Numbered from the stretch's first letter, positions 1 through 8,526 are shown. The stretch is 48,885 nt of DNA from Clostridia bacterium (GCA_017517665.1 JAFWYP010000056.1:1-48885), one strand, 5' to 3'. The notes: a model not told the origin generated them from the letters alone. Numbers and translations are program-made.

Positions 1-9
1 TGAGTTAAT

Positions 10-54
10 AAAAAACAAAGAAGCCGAAAACCCTTGATATATCAAGGGTTTTCG
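10..54 (-). terminator. Rho-independent terminator after tRNA-Arg
   Basis: Two perfect 14-base arms (25-38 and 41-54) form a hairpin. Read on the minus strand it is followed by a T-rich run (complement of 10-22). It lies just downstream of the tRNA-Arg gene and fits as its transcription end. Confidence 0.85.
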
Positions 55-64
55 ACTTCAAAAA

Positions 65-139
65 TGGCACCCCCTACCGGGATCGAACCGATATCTAGCC
101 CTTAGGAGGGGCTTATTCTATCCATTGAACTAAGGAGGC
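65..139 (-). tRNA. tRNA-Arg (anticodon CCU)
   Basis: The minus strand folds as a complete cloverleaf of 75 nt with an encoded CCA end (complement of 65-67). The 7-bp acceptor stem contains G-U pairs, the T arm carries the TTCGATC loop, and the anticodon stem AGCCC/GGGCT encloses the loop CTCCTAA, so the anticodon is CCT (reads AGG). Degenerate copies of its 5' half lie just upstream (226-263 and 292-427). A strong terminator follows it. Confidence 0.95.
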
Positions 140-183
140 ATATGTGGAATTTATGGAATTGTATGATACTGTATTAACTTGTT

Positions 184-214
184 GTCAATCACTTTTCATC
201 AAAAAGTGATTGAC
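184..214. repeat. Perfect 13-bp inverted repeat
   Basis: Arms 184-196 and 202-214 are perfectly complementary around a 5-base loop, between the tRNA-Arg gene and the first partial tRNA copy. No T-run follows on either strand, so it is not a clear terminator; it looks like a short palindromic repeat or part of an integration scar. Confidence 0.7.
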
Positions 215-225
215 ATAACAAACAA

Positions 226-263
226 TTAGGAGGGGCCTGTTATATCCATTTAACTAAGGAGGC
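226..263 (-). pseudogene. tRNA-Arg 5'-half remnant (residues 1-38 only)
   Basis: On the minus strand these 38 bases match positions 1-38 of the tRNA-Arg at 65-139 with 34 identities: acceptor 5' strand, D arm, anticodon 5' stem and the loop through CTCCTAA. Similarity stops at the 3' edge of the anticodon loop; no T arm follows. The four mismatches include changes in the anticodon stem, so the copy looks like it came from a diverged tRNA-Arg. Best read as an attachment-site remnant left by an element that recombined in the anticodon loop. Confidence 0.75.
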
Positions 264-291
264 AAATATCAAGTTGAAATCAAAGTGCGGT

Positions 292-427
292 GGAGGGGAC
301 TGTTATTACGAGCAAAGCGAGTAACAAGGTTTTGGAACGAAGTGACAAGTTCTTATTACGAGCAAAGCGAGTAACAAGGTTCTGATGCGTCAGCATCAGG
401 TTCTTATATCCATTTAACTAAGGAGGC
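292..427 (-). pseudogene. Second tRNA-Arg 5'-half remnant, interrupted by ~101-bp repeat block
   Basis: Bases 292-306 match 229-243 (14 of 15) and bases 404-427 match 240-263 (24 of 24). Together they rebuild the same tRNA 5'-half remnant, split at a TTAT that is present on both sides (303-306 and 404-407). The intervening block consists of two similar units (see the repeat at 303-403). The duplicated TTAT looks like a target-site duplication or a tandem-expansion seam. Confidence 0.7.
303..403. repeat. Two tandem ~50-bp repeat units with variable palindromic tails
   Basis: Units at 303-352 and 353-403 share an identical 29-base first part (303-331 and 353-381). The tails differ but each is palindromic: GAAC...GTTC in the first and CTGATGC-GTCA-GCATCAG in the second. 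Both units begin with TTAT and the block is followed by another TTAT. No coding potential. No similar element was recognised elsewhere in the window. Confidence 0.75.
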
Positions 428-538
428 GGATATGTATAAAATTCAACTAAACCATTTTATCAAAAACATATTGTAAAGTCAAGCCGAAAAAAATGATGTA
501 ATGCCTTGTATATTCGGCATTTTGCCGATAAATAATAC

Positions 539-567
539 TTGAAAATTTTGACATAATATTATAAAAT
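539..567 (+). promoter_or_regulatory. Sigma-A-type promoter for pgk operon
   Basis: TTGAAA (539-544), 17-base spacer, TAAAAT (562-567), 59 bases before the pgk start. An overlapping TTGACA at 548-553 could serve as an alternative -35. A small inverted repeat TCGGCA/TGCCGA lies just upstream. The rest of 430-617 shows no gene. Confidence 0.6.
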
Positions 568-626
568 ATGTAATTGGTAAAGTATGCGACTACTCAACAA
601 TAAAAATTCTGAAAGGATTGAAGAAA

Positions 627-1838
627 ATGAGCTTACTTAACAAAAAGACAGTTGACGACATTAATGCAAAGGGCAAGAAGGTGCTTGTTCGCTGCGATTT
701 TAACGTGCCCCTCAAGGAAGGCGTTATCACAGACGAAAACAGAATCAATGCAGCTCTTCCCACAATTCAGAAGCTTATAAATGACGGCGCAAAGGTTATC
801 CTCTGCTCCCACCTCGGCAAGCCCAAGAACGGTCCCGAAGCAAAGTTCTCACTTGCTCCCGTAGCAAAGAGACTCAGCGAGAAGCTCGGCAAGGAAGTTG
901 TTTTTGCAGCTGATGACACAGTTGTCGGCGAAAACGCAAAGGCAGCAGTTGCAGCTATGAACGACGGCGATGTTGTTCTTCTTGAAAACACACGTTTCCG
1001 TGCAGAAGAAACAAAGAACGGCGAAGCTTTCTCAAAGGACCTTGCAAGCATCTGCGAAATGTATGTTAACGATGCATTCGGCGCAGCTCACAGAGCACAC
1101 TGCTCAACAGTAGGCGTAACAGCTTATGTTGAAGAAGCAGCAGTAGGTTACCTCATGGGTAAAGAACTCAAGTATCTCGGCAACGCTGTTGAAGATCCCG
1201 AAAGACCCTTCGTAACAATCCTCGGCGGTGCAAAGGTTGCAGATAAGCTCAATGTTATCGAAAACCTTCTCAACAAGGCTGATACTCTTATCATCGGCGG
1301 CGGTATGGCTTACACATTCCTTGCAGCTCAGGGCTACGGCGTAGGCAACTCACTCCTTGACGAATCAAAGATTGATTATTGCAAGGATATGCTTGCAAAG
1401 GCTGAAGCAAAGGGCGTTAAGATTCTTCTTCCCGTTGATGTTGTAACAGCAGCAGGCTTCCCCAACCCCATTGATGCTGAAATCGAAACAGCAGTTTATG
1501 CAGCAGATGCTATCCCCGCAGACGTTGAAGGTCTCGACATCGGACCCAAGACTGCAGAACTCTATGCAGATGCAGTCAAGAGTGCAAAGACAGTTGTATG
1601 GAACGGACCCATGGGCGTTTTCGAGAACCCCACTCTTGCAGCAGGCACAATCTCCGTTGCAAAGGCACTTGCCGAAACAGACGCAGTTACAATCATCGGC
1701 GGCGGCGACTCAGCAGCAGCAGTTAACACTCTCGGCTTCGGCGACAAGATGACTCACATCTCAACAGGCGGCGGTGCATCACTCGAATTCCTTGAGGGTA
1801 AGGCACTCCCCGGTATTGAAGCAGTAAATGATAAGTAA
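627..1838 (+). CDS. pgk: Phosphoglycerate kinase
   Basis: Catalyses ATP formation from 1,3-bisphosphoglycerate in glycolysis (cytosolic). The 403-residue length is normal for the family. Seen: N-terminal VRCDFNVP substrate motif, [10 protein letters not shown], the central GGAKVADKL of the nucleotide domain, and C-terminal GGGDSAAA plus [10 protein letters not shown] start at the ATG at 627 because GAAAGGA lies about 9 bases upstream and the protein then begins MSLLNKKTV; a TTG at 618 is too close to that site. First gene of a pgk-tpiA-gpmI cluster, each with its own ribosome site and hairpins between genes. Very biased codon use, as expected for a highly expressed enzyme. Confidence 0.97.
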   Translation: MSLLNKKTVDDINAKGKKVLVRCDFNVPLKEGVITDENRINAALPTIQKLINDGAKVILCSHLGKPKNGPEAKFSLAPVAKRLSEKLGKEVVFAADDTVVGENAKAAVAAMNDGDVVLLENTRFRAEETKNGEAFSKDLASICEMYVNDAFGAAHRAHCSTVGVTAYVEEAAVGYLMGKELKYLGNAVEDPERPFVTILGGAKVADKLNVIENLLNKADTLIIGGGMAYTFLAAQGYGVGNSLLDESKIDYCKDMLAKAEAKGVKILLPVDVVTAAGFPNPIDAEIETAVYAADAIPADVEGLDIGPKTAELYADAVKSAKTVVWNGPMGVFENPTLAAGTISVAKALAETDAVTIIGGGDSAAAVNTLGFGDKMTHISTGGGASLEFLEGKALPGIEAVNDK

Positions 1839-1921
1839 TTTTGGCGAAATTTTCTTTTCTCCCTCGGTCGCGTATCTATATACGCTTCCCTCAGTGCGAA
1901 AAACAAATTTCATCCAAAATT
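1837..1921. repeat. Long imperfect inverted repeat at pgk stop
   Basis: AATTTTGG (1837-1844) pairs with CCAAAATT (1914-1921), GAAATTT (1846-1852) with AAATTTC (1905-1911), and an inner stem GCGTAT/ATACGC (1870-1875 and 1880-1885) caps the structure. It starts inside the pgk stop codon. It may end or stabilise the pgk transcript; no clear T-run follows. The remaining bases to tpiA contain a TATAAT at 1948-1953 with a poor -35. Confidence 0.55.
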
Positions 1922-1973
1922 CCATTATCCTTTAATAAACAATGATTTATAATATCGAAAGGACATAAAATCC

Positions 1974-2741
1974 ATGGATAAATCACTCCGCAGACCTGTT
2001 ATCGCAGGCAACTGGAAAATGAACAACAATCCCGAGCAGACAAAGGCTCTCATTGAAGCTATGAAGCCTCTCGTTGCAGACGCAGATTGCGATGTTGTTA
2101 TCTGCGCTCCCTATATTGACCTCTATGCAGCTATGGAAGCAGCAGCAGGTTCAAACATCAAAATCGGTGCCGAAAACTGTCATTGGGCAGAAAAAGGTGC
2201 TTTCACAGGCGAAGTTTCCGCTGAAATGCTCAAGGCAGCAGGCGTTCCCTATGTTATCATCGGTCACTCCGAAAGAAGACAGTATTTCGGCGAAACAGAC
2301 GAAACCGTACGCGATCGCGTAAGAGCTGCTCTCAACGCAGGTCTTAAGGTTATCCTTTGCGTTGGCGAAGTTCTCAAGGAAAGAGAACTCGGCATCACAG
2401 CAGAGGTTGTAAGACTCCAGACAAAGGTTGCACTTTCAGGCGTTTCCGAAGCTGAACTTGCAAACATCATCATTGCTTACGAACCCGTATGGGCTATCGG
2501 TACAGGTCTTACCGCTACTCCCGAGCAGGCAAACGAAGTTTGTGCTGTTATCCGTGCTCTTATCGCAGAGCTTTACACAAAGGACGCAGCTGACAAATTC
2601 GTTATCCAGTACGGCGGTTCAATGAACGATGCAAACGCAGCAGAGCTTCTCGCTCAGTATGATGTTGACGGCGGTCTTATCGGCGGTGCATCACTCGTTG
2701 CAGAAAAGTTTGCAGCTATCGTTGCAGCAGCTTCAAAATAA
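1974..2741 (+). CDS. tpiA: Triosephosphate isomerase
   Basis: Interconverts dihydroxyacetone phosphate and glyceraldehyde 3-phosphate. 255 residues, family-typical. Seen: GNWKMN with the substrate-binding lysine near residue 17, IIGHSERR with the catalytic histidine, [10 protein letters not shown] with the catalytic glutamate, and the phosphate-gripping loops QYGGSMN and [10 protein letters not shown] near the C-terminus. GAAAGGA lies about 10 bases before the ATG. Second gene of the glycolytic cluster, downstream of pgk after a 135-base gap holding a long hairpin. Confidence 0.97.
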   Translation: MDKSLRRPVIAGNWKMNNNPEQTKALIEAMKPLVADADCDVVICAPYIDLYAAMEAAAGSNIKIGAENCHWAEKGAFTGEVSAEMLKAAGVPYVIIGHSERRQYFGETDETVRDRVRAALNAGLKVILCVGEVLKERELGITAEVVRLQTKVALSGVSEAELANIIIAYEPVWAIGTGLTATPEQANEVCAVIRALIAELYTKDAADKFVIQYGGSMNDANAAELLAQYDVDGGLIGGASLVAEKFAAIVAAASK

Positions 2742-2754
2742 TCAAAATTGTTAA

Positions 2755-2786
2755 GGGGGTCGTAAACCGCGACCCCTATATTTTTG
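2755..2786 (+). terminator. Hairpin between tpiA and gpmI (terminator or attenuator)
   Basis: GGGGTCG (2756-2762) pairs with CGACCCC (2770-2776) and is followed by TATATTTTT. It sits 15 bases after the tpiA stop and just before the gpmI ribosome site, so it may reduce rather than stop transcription into gpmI. Confidence 0.6.
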
Positions 2787-2800
2787 AAAGGATGTTTGTT

Positions 2801-4315
2801 ATGAGCAAAAAACCCGTGCTTCTTTGCATTATGGACGGCTTCGGAAGAAACGACAGCGATTACGGCAACGCAATTGCTGCTGCAAAAACTCCGAACCTTG
2901 ATAAGATAATGGCTGAAAACCCCATGACATATATCGGCGCTTCGGGTATGGACGTAGGTCTTCCTGACGGTCAGATGGGTAACAGCGAAGTAGGTCACAC
3001 CAACATCGGCGCAGGCAGAGTTGTTTATCAGGAGCTTACAAGAATCACAAAGTCAATCAATGACGGTGATTTCTTTGAGAATGAAGCTCTTCTCGGTGCA
3101 ATCGAAAACTGCAAGAAGAATGATTCCGCACTCCACTTAATGGGTCTTCTTTCTGATGGCGGCGTTCACAGCCACAATACCCACCTTTACGGACTTATTA
3201 AAATGGCAAAGGACATGGGTCTTGAAAAGATTTTTGTTCATTGCCTTATGGACGGCAGAGATGTTCCTCCCACATCGGGCAAGGATTTCGTTGCTGACCT
3301 TTATAAGAAATGCGCTGAAATCGGTGCAGGCAAAATTGCAACAATCATCGGCAGATATTATGCAATGGACAGAGATAACCGCTGGGAAAGAGTCATCAAA
3401 GCATATGACGCAATGACAAAGTGTGAAGGCGTTAAGTTCGATTGCGGCTGCGAAATGATTGAAGAATCATATAAGAACGAAGTAACAGACGAATTTATCG
3501 TTCCTGCAGTAGCAAACGATGCACAGCCCGTTTCCGATAACGATTCGGTTGTATTCTTCAATTTCCGTCCCGACAGAGCAAGAGAAATCACAAGAGCTTT
3601 TGTTGACAGTGAATTCAGCGGATTTGAGCGTGAACAGCTTAAGGGACTTTACTATGTCTGCATGACACAGTATGACGCAACAATGCCCAATGTTCAGGTT
3701 GCATTCAAGCCCCAGACACTTGATAATACCTTCGGCGAATATCTTTCTGCGAAGGGCATGACACAGCTTCGTATTGCTGAAACAGAGAAGTATGCTCACG
3801 TAACATTCTTCTTCAACGGCGGCGTTGAAAAGCAGTATGACGGTGAGGACAGAATCCTTGTTAAATCACCTGCAGTTGCAACTTATGATATGCAGCCTGA
3901 AATGAGCGCATATGAAGTAACCGAAAAGCTTCTTGAGGCTATCGGAACAGATAAATATGACGTTATTATTCTCAACTACGCAAACTGCGATATGGTTGGT
4001 CACACAGGTGTGTTTGAAGCTGCTGTTGCGGCAGTTGAGGCTGTTGATACCTGCGTTGGCAAAATCTGCGATGCGGTTTCCGCAAAGGGCGGCGTAATGC
4101 TCATTACCGCTGACCACGGTAACGCAGACAAGATGTATGAACCCGACGGTTCACCCTTCACAGCTCACACAACAAATCCCGTTCCCTTCGTTGTTGTAGG
4201 TCATGACTGCGAGCTTAAGGAAGGCGGTAAGCTTTGCGATATCGCTCCCACAATGCTTGATATCATGGGTCTTGAACAGCCTGCACAGATGACTGGTGAA
4301 ACCCTTATTAAATGA
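2801..4315 (+). CDS. gpmI: 2,3-bisphosphoglycerate-independent phosphoglycerate mutase
   Basis: Converts 3-phosphoglycerate to 2-phosphoglycerate through a phosphoserine intermediate using two Mn2+ ions. About 504 residues, standard for iPGM. Seen: CIMDGFG metal site at the N-terminus, [12 protein letters not shown] with the catalytic serine, the DGRDVPP and [12 protein letters not shown] substrate motifs, [12 protein letters not shown] and TADHGNAD metal ligands. The start is the ATG of MSKKPVLL; the ATG three codons earlier overlaps the AAGGA ribosome site. Completes the pgk-tpiA-gpmI set. Confidence 0.97.
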   Translation: MSKKPVLLCIMDGFGRNDSDYGNAIAAAKTPNLDKIMAENPMTYIGASGMDVGLPDGQMGNSEVGHTNIGAGRVVYQELTRITKSINDGDFFENEALLGAIENCKKNDSALHLMGLLSDGGVHSHNTHLYGLIKMAKDMGLEKIFVHCLMDGRDVPPTSGKDFVADLYKKCAEIGAGKIATIIGRYYAMDRDNRWERVIKAYDAMTKCEGVKFDCGCEMIEESYKNEVTDEFIVPAVANDAQPVSDNDSVVFFNFRPDRAREITRAFVDSEFSGFEREQLKGLYYVCMTQYDATMPNVQVAFKPQTLDNTFGEYLSAKGMTQLRIAETEKYAHVTFFFNGGVEKQYDGEDRILVKSPAVATYDMQPEMSAYEVTEKLLEAIGTDKYDVIILNYANCDMVGHTGVFEAAVAAVEAVDTCVGKICDAVSAKGGVMLITADHGNADKMYEPDGSPFTAHTTNPVPFVVVGHDCELKEGGKLCDIAPTMLDIMGLEQPAQMTGETLIK

Positions 4316-4375
4316 TTGACATCACCGATATTGCGTGATATAATAAGAAAAAATAATTTTTCGGAGGATACAGAT

Positions 4376-4516
4376 ATGAAAATCAAGACTCTTGAAACAA
4401 AGAATCTTTGCGAAAGCGCTAAAAAGGGCGGCTGCGGCGAATGCCAGACATCCTGCCAGTCAGCATGCAAAACAAGCTGCGGTGTTGCTAATCAGCAGTG
4501 CGAAAGCAAGAAATAA
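4376..4516 (+). CDS. scfA: SCIFF ranthipeptide precursor (Cys-rich RiPP)
   Basis: A 46-residue peptide ending with the near-invariant SCIFF core: CGECQTSCQSACKTSC followed by GVANQQC. Family knowledge: these peptides (six cysteines in forty-five residues) receive Cys-to-Thr gamma-carbon thioether links from the neighbouring radical SAM enzyme; their cellular role is not firmly settled. The start at 4376 is fixed by GGAGGA seven to eight bases upstream and by the conserved MKIKTL N-terminus. This copy has seven cysteines (residues 12, 20, 23, 27, 31, 35, 42), one more than the name implies; Cys12 lies in the leader part. A hairpin terminator separates it from the maturase. Confidence 0.93.
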   Translation: MKIKTLETKNLCESAKKGGCGECQTSCQSACKTSCGVANQQCESKK

Positions 4517-4526
4517 GAATTAATAA

Positions 4527-4553
4527 AATGCCGCCAATGTGGCGGCATTTTTA
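4527..4553 (+). terminator. Terminator between SCIFF precursor and maturase
   Basis: AAATGCCGCC and GGCGGCATTT pair around AATGT, followed by TTTTTA. Placed between precursor and enzyme genes, it would allow much more precursor than maturase mRNA through partial read-through; that consequence is inference. Confidence 0.85.
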
Positions 4554-4566
4554 ATGGGTGGTATAT

Positions 4567-5946
4567 ATGATACATTGTTATAAACTCGGCGGTCTGAATA
4601 TTGTTCTTGATATTTTTTCGGGCTCGGTTCATGTTGTTGACGAGGTTGCATACGACATAATCGAAATGTATGAAACCGAAAGCCGTGAAGATATCATCGC
4701 AAAAATCCTTGCGAAATATCCCGACCGTGATGATGTTACAAAGGAAGAAATCGAGGATTGTTTTGAACAGCTCGAAGAGCTTCGCTCAGCAGGCAAGCTT
4801 TTCACTCCCGACACCTTTGAACCCATGGCGGGCGACCTTAAGAAAAAAACTTCGGGTGTTATCAAGGCTCTCTGTCTTCATATTGCACATACCTGCAATC
4901 TCAACTGTTCATATTGCTTTGCAAGCCAGGGCAATTATCACGGCGACAGAGCCGTTATGAGCTTTGAGGTCGGCAAACGTGCACTTGATTTCCTTATCGA
5001 AAATTCGGGCAGCCGCAGAAATCTTGAGGTTGACTTTTTCGGCGGCGAACCTCTCATGAATTTTGAAGTTGTGAAGCAACTTGTTGAATATGCACGTTCC
5101 GTTGAAAAAGAGGCAGGCAAGAATTTCCGTTTTACCCTCACAACAAACGGCGTGCTTGTTGACGATGATGTTATTGAATTTTCAAACCGTGAAATGAGCA
5201 ATGTTGTTCTCAGTCTTGACGGCAGAAAAGAAGTGCATGACCGTTTCCGTGTTGACTATGCGGGCAATGGCAGCTGGGAAAAGATTGTCCCGAAGTTTCA
5301 GAAGTTTGTCAAGGCAAGAGGGAATAAAAACTATTATATGAGGGGTACTTTTACCCATGCAAACCCCGATTTCCTTGAAGATATAAAGCAAATGCTCGAC
5401 CTCGGATTTACGGAGCTGAGCATGGAGCCCGTTGTCTGTGCATCCGATGATCCCTCTGCACTTACTCAGGAGGATTTACCCGTTGTTCTTGACCAGTATG
5501 AAAAGCTTGCAGAGCTTATGCTCGAAAAACATAAAGAGGGCAAGCCTTTTACATTCTATCATTATATGATAGACCTCAAGGGAGGACCGTGCATTTACAA
5601 GAGAATTTCGGGATGCGGCTCGGGCACTGAATATATGGCTGTCACTCCGTGGGGCGACCTCTACCCCTGCCACCAGTTCGTGGGCGAAGAGAAATTTAAG
5701 CTCGGCGATATCTGGAACGGCGTTGACAACCACGAAATTCAGAAGGATTTTGAATCCTGCAACGTTTACGCACGACCCGAATGCAAGGATTGCTGGGCAA
5801 AGCTCTATTGCTCGGGCGGTTGTGCCGCAAACGGCTACCATGCAACGGGCTCGGTAAAGGGAATTTATGAATACGGCTGTGAGCTTTTCAAAAAACGCAT
5901 GGAATGTGCTATTATGCTCGAAGCCGCAAAGGCAGTTGAGGAATAA
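4567..5946 (+). CDS. scfB: SCIFF radical SAM maturase (thioether-forming)
   Basis: About 459 residues. Residues 1-90 (IHCYKLGGLNIVLDIFSG...) form the PqqD/RRE-like precursor-binding domain typical of SCIFF maturases. Then comes the radical SAM barrel with CX3CX2C at Cys110, Cys114 and Cys117 (CNLNCSYC) and GGEPLMN, and a C-terminal SPASM region with many cysteines (YPCHQF, CKDCWAKLYCSGGC, YGCELF) that bind auxiliary Fe-S clusters. It installs thioether bridges in the peptide encoded just upstream. The ATG at 4567 matches the family start and has GGGTGG upstream; a GTG at 4558 is also in frame. Its TAA stop overlaps the ATG of the next gene by one base (TAATG). Confidence 0.95.
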   Translation: MIHCYKLGGLNIVLDIFSGSVHVVDEVAYDIIEMYETESREDIIAKILAKYPDRDDVTKEEIEDCFEQLEELRSAGKLFTPDTFEPMAGDLKKKTSGVIKALCLHIAHTCNLNCSYCFASQGNYHGDRAVMSFEVGKRALDFLIENSGSRRNLEVDFFGGEPLMNFEVVKQLVEYARSVEKEAGKNFRFTLTTNGVLVDDDVIEFSNREMSNVVLSLDGRKEVHDRFRVDYAGNGSWEKIVPKFQKFVKARGNKNYYMRGTFTHANPDFLEDIKQMLDLGFTELSMEPVVCASDDPSALTQEDLPVVLDQYEKLAELMLEKHKEGKPFTFYHYMIDLKGGPCIYKRISGCGSGTEYMAVTPWGDLYPCHQFVGEEKFKLGDIWNGVDNHEIQKDFESCNVYARPECKDCWAKLYCSGGCAANGYHATGSVKGIYEYGCELFKKRMECAIMLEAAKAVEE

Positions 5947-7295
5947 TGAAAACCCCGATTTGCGATTTTGTGAATAAATATAAAAACAGCGGTAAAATGC
6001 GTCTGCATATGCCGGGTCATAAGGGAAAAGATTTTCTCGGCATAGAAAGTCTTGATATAACCGAAATAAGCGGTGCGGATGTGCTTTACAATGCAAAGGG
6101 CATAATCAGAGAGAGTGAAGAAAACGCGGCAAAGCTTTTTGGTACAAAGAAAACCGTTTATTCTGCCGAAGGTTCATCGCTTTCAATCCGCGCGATGCTT
6201 TATCTTGCAACTCTTTATGCAAAAGAGAACGGCAGAAAACCGATTATTGCCGCAGGCAGAAATGCTCACAGAGTTTTTATGACTGCCGCCGCACTTCTCG
6301 ATTTTGAGATTGCGTGGATTTACCCCCAAAAAAGCGAAAGCATTATTTCATGCGATATTTTACCCGAGTATCTCGATGCGTTTCTTTCGGATATGGCTGA
6401 AAAACCCTCTGCGGTTTATATTACAAGCCCCGATTATCTCGGCAATATTGCGGATATAAAAGGGATTTCCGCCGTCTGCAAAAAACACGGTGTTTTGCTC
6501 CTCGTTGATAATGCTCACGGCGCATATCTTAATTTTCTTTGTGAAAATATGCATCCGATTTCACTCGGTGCGGATGTCTGCTGCGATTCGGCGCATAAAA
6601 CCCTGCCTGTTTTAACGGGCGGTGCTTATCTCCATATTTCGGAAAATGCTCCCGAAATGGTGAACGAATATGCAGAAAAAGCAATGTCGCTTTTCGCCTC
6701 AACAAGCCCGTCATACATCATTATGCAGTCGCTTGACATGGCGAATAAATATATTGCCGACGGCTATCCCGAAAAGCTTTCAAAAACCGCATTTTCTGTT
6801 GAAAAACTCAAAAAAAGACTTTCCGATTTTGGCTTTGAGCTTGTAGGAAATGAACCGATGAAGCTTGTTTTGAGCCCGAAAAGCATGGGATATACGGGCG
6901 AAGAAATTGCGGAAATTCTCTCAAAAAAAGGTGTTGAATGTGAGTTTTCCGACCCTGATTTTGTTGTTATGATGTTCACTCCCGAAATCGGCGACGATGA
7001 AATTGACTATATCGGAAATATTCTTCTTAAAACGGAAAAGAAAGAAAAAATATCCGAAAAGCCCCCTGTTTTGTCAATCTCCGAAAAGGCTATGACAGTC
7101 AGGGAAGCAGTTTTTTCTCCGTCGGAGAAAATTGACATTTCGGAATGTGAGGGCAGAATTCTCGCTTCTTCCGCAATAAGCTGTCCGCCTGCAATTCCTA
7201 TAGTTGTGTGCGGCGAAAAAATTGATAAAAATGCAATAAAATGTTTTGAGTATTACGGCGTGAAAAAATGCCGTGTTATAAAACAACCTGAATAA
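5946..7295 (+). CDS. Orn/Lys/Arg decarboxylase-family PLP enzyme
   Basis: A 449-residue fold-type I PLP protein of the Orn/Lys/Arg decarboxylase major-domain family (YaaO-like). Seen: N-terminal LHMPGHKGKDF, AEGSS phosphate-binding turn, VDNAHGAY with Asp188 and His191 for the cofactor ring, and SAHKT with the Schiff-base lysine Lys218. A C-terminal small domain follows. The substrate (lysine, arginine or ornithine) cannot be told from sequence. It begins inside the stop codon of the SCIFF maturase, so translation is probably coupled; a functional link with the peptide is possible but not shown. A terminator follows. Confidence 0.88.
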   Translation: MKTPICDFVNKYKNSGKMRLHMPGHKGKDFLGIESLDITEISGADVLYNAKGIIRESEENAAKLFGTKKTVYSAEGSSLSIRAMLYLATLYAKENGRKPIIAAGRNAHRVFMTAAALLDFEIAWIYPQKSESIISCDILPEYLDAFLSDMAEKPSAVYITSPDYLGNIADIKGISAVCKKHGVLLLVDNAHGAYLNFLCENMHPISLGADVCCDSAHKTLPVLTGGAYLHISENAPEMVNEYAEKAMSLFASTSPSYIIMQSLDMANKYIADGYPEKLSKTAFSVEKLKKRLSDFGFELVGNEPMKLVLSPKSMGYTGEEIAEILSKKGVECEFSDPDFVVMMFTPEIGDDEIDYIGNILLKTEKKEKISEKPPVLSISEKAMTVREAVFSPSEKIDISECEGRILASSAISCPPAIPIVVCGEKIDKNAIKCFEYYGVKKCRVIKQPE

Positions 7296-7297
7296 AA

Positions 7298-7337
7298 ATC
7301 AATCACCCTGCAAAAATAAAAGCAGGGTGATTTTTTT
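7298..7337 (+). terminator. Terminator overlapping the next gene's ribosome site
   Basis: AATCACCCTGC (7301-7311) and GCAGGGTGATT (7322-7332) are perfect arms, followed by TTTTT. The 3' arm contains AGGGTGA, the apparent ribosome site of the gene starting at 7336, so folded RNA would hide that site. Confidence 0.85.
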
Positions 7338-8520
7338 GACTGTAAAAAGACGAATATTTATAAGAGTGATATCATATCTGGTTGCAATCTGTGTTGTCTT
7401 TGCGGCGGCGGGACTTTTTTCTCAGCGTGCAAAAGCAGGCTATGAAGAAACTCTCGGTAAGGTCAGAACTGCAAATCTCGGGTCAATGTGCGGATATTTC
7501 CGCGATATCAGTGCAGGTCTGCGCTTGCTTGCTGTATCGGCAGACACCTCACTTTCAGACAGCCTTTCCTATGTTGATGCGAGGGTTATGGGTGCAAGAA
7601 GCTGTCTTAACGGCTTCAATGCAAAAAAGGTTAAGAATATCAGCGATTTTCTGAATACCGTTAATAAGTTTACCGACAGCTTTGCAGGCACATCCGAAAA
7701 AAGAAAAATTGCAATCTATCTCTCGGAATATGCTCAGGAGGTATATTATCATCTTAACGATGTTTCGTCCGGGATAATCAACGGCGCATATTCGCTCACG
7801 GAATACGGAAGCATCTATCAGAATGACAGCAAGCCGTATTTTGAAGACTATGTTGACTATTCAAACGGCAATGAAAAAGAGCTTTTCGGTGCGGCTGCGC
7901 CTGCATCGGCAAACGAAAACGGCTCATATTTCAAAGAGGAAGTTACGGAAGAAACCGCGATGAAGACCGCGGGTAAGGTGACGGGAATAAATCCCGCTTT
8001 GTGGAGAAAAAACGATGCTGAATCCGATGTATATTCATTCCGCCATGGGGATACGCTTGTGAATGTTGCAAAATCGGGACAGGTTTGCAGAATCATAAAT
8101 CCCATGCCGTGCAAAACGGCAAAAATTTCTCTTGTCGAAGCCGAGAGAAAGGCAACTGAATATCTTGCGGAATTCGGATATGAAAATATATCGGTGCTGA
8201 GGCGTGGAAAAAGTGAATTCACAGCCTCTTTTTTGTTTTATCCGATTGTTAACCGTGTTATGCTGATGACCTGCCCCATAGCGGTTGATATATGCTTATC
8301 AAGCGGTGCGCTGACCTTTATGGACTCATATGGTTATATCAGAAATTACAGAAATAATATTCATGTACCCGATGATGCTTTAGGAAGCTTTTATTGCCTC
8401 AAGGAAATAAAAGGCAAAGAAAAACTCTGCATTTTCTCGGAGCGCAAATATAATAATTACATCTATTATGTTTACACAGACCCTGAAACAATGAAAATTA
8501 TTCTCACGGAAAATGCATGA
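7336..8520 (+). CDS. YpeB-like germination/membrane protein
   Basis: About 394 residues with one N-terminal membrane segment (residues 8-25, VISYLVAICVVFAAAGLF) and an extracytoplasmic part. Layout fits YpeB, the partner of the spore cortex lytic enzyme SleB: a helical region (GYFRDISAGLRLLAVSAD...) followed by PepSY-like repeats (VTEETAMKTAGKVTGI and SLVEAERKATEYLAEFGY). No sleB is next to it, unlike the usual Bacillus operon. I prefer the TTG at 7336, seven bases after AGGGTGA; a GTG at 7327 lies inside that site. Identity by domain pattern only, so YpeB-like rather than YpeB. Whether it works in germination here is inference. Confidence 0.72.
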   Translation: MTVKRRIFIRVISYLVAICVVFAAAGLFSQRAKAGYEETLGKVRTANLGSMCGYFRDISAGLRLLAVSADTSLSDSLSYVDARVMGARSCLNGFNAKKVKNISDFLNTVNKFTDSFAGTSEKRKIAIYLSEYAQEVYYHLNDVSSGIINGAYSLTEYGSIYQNDSKPYFEDYVDYSNGNEKELFGAAAPASANENGSYFKEEVTEETAMKTAGKVTGINPALWRKNDAESDVYSFRHGDTLVNVAKSGQVCRIINPMPCKTAKISLVEAERKATEYLAEFGYENISVLRRGKSEFTASFLFYPIVNRVMLMTCPIAVDICLSSGALTFMDSYGYIRNYRNNIHVPDDALGSFYCLKEIKGKEKLCIFSERKYNNYIYYVYTDPETMKIILTENA

Positions 8521-8526
8521 ATTTTC

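Noticed and set aside
303-403. Possible mini CRISPR array (two 29-base identical repeats)
   Set aside because: Only two copies, palindromic variable parts instead of spacers, and no cas genes in the window.
5476-6096. 206-residue open frame on the minus strand
   Set aside because: Antisense to the SCIFF maturase and decarboxylase genes, no ribosome site, no recognisable domain; a shadow of codon bias.
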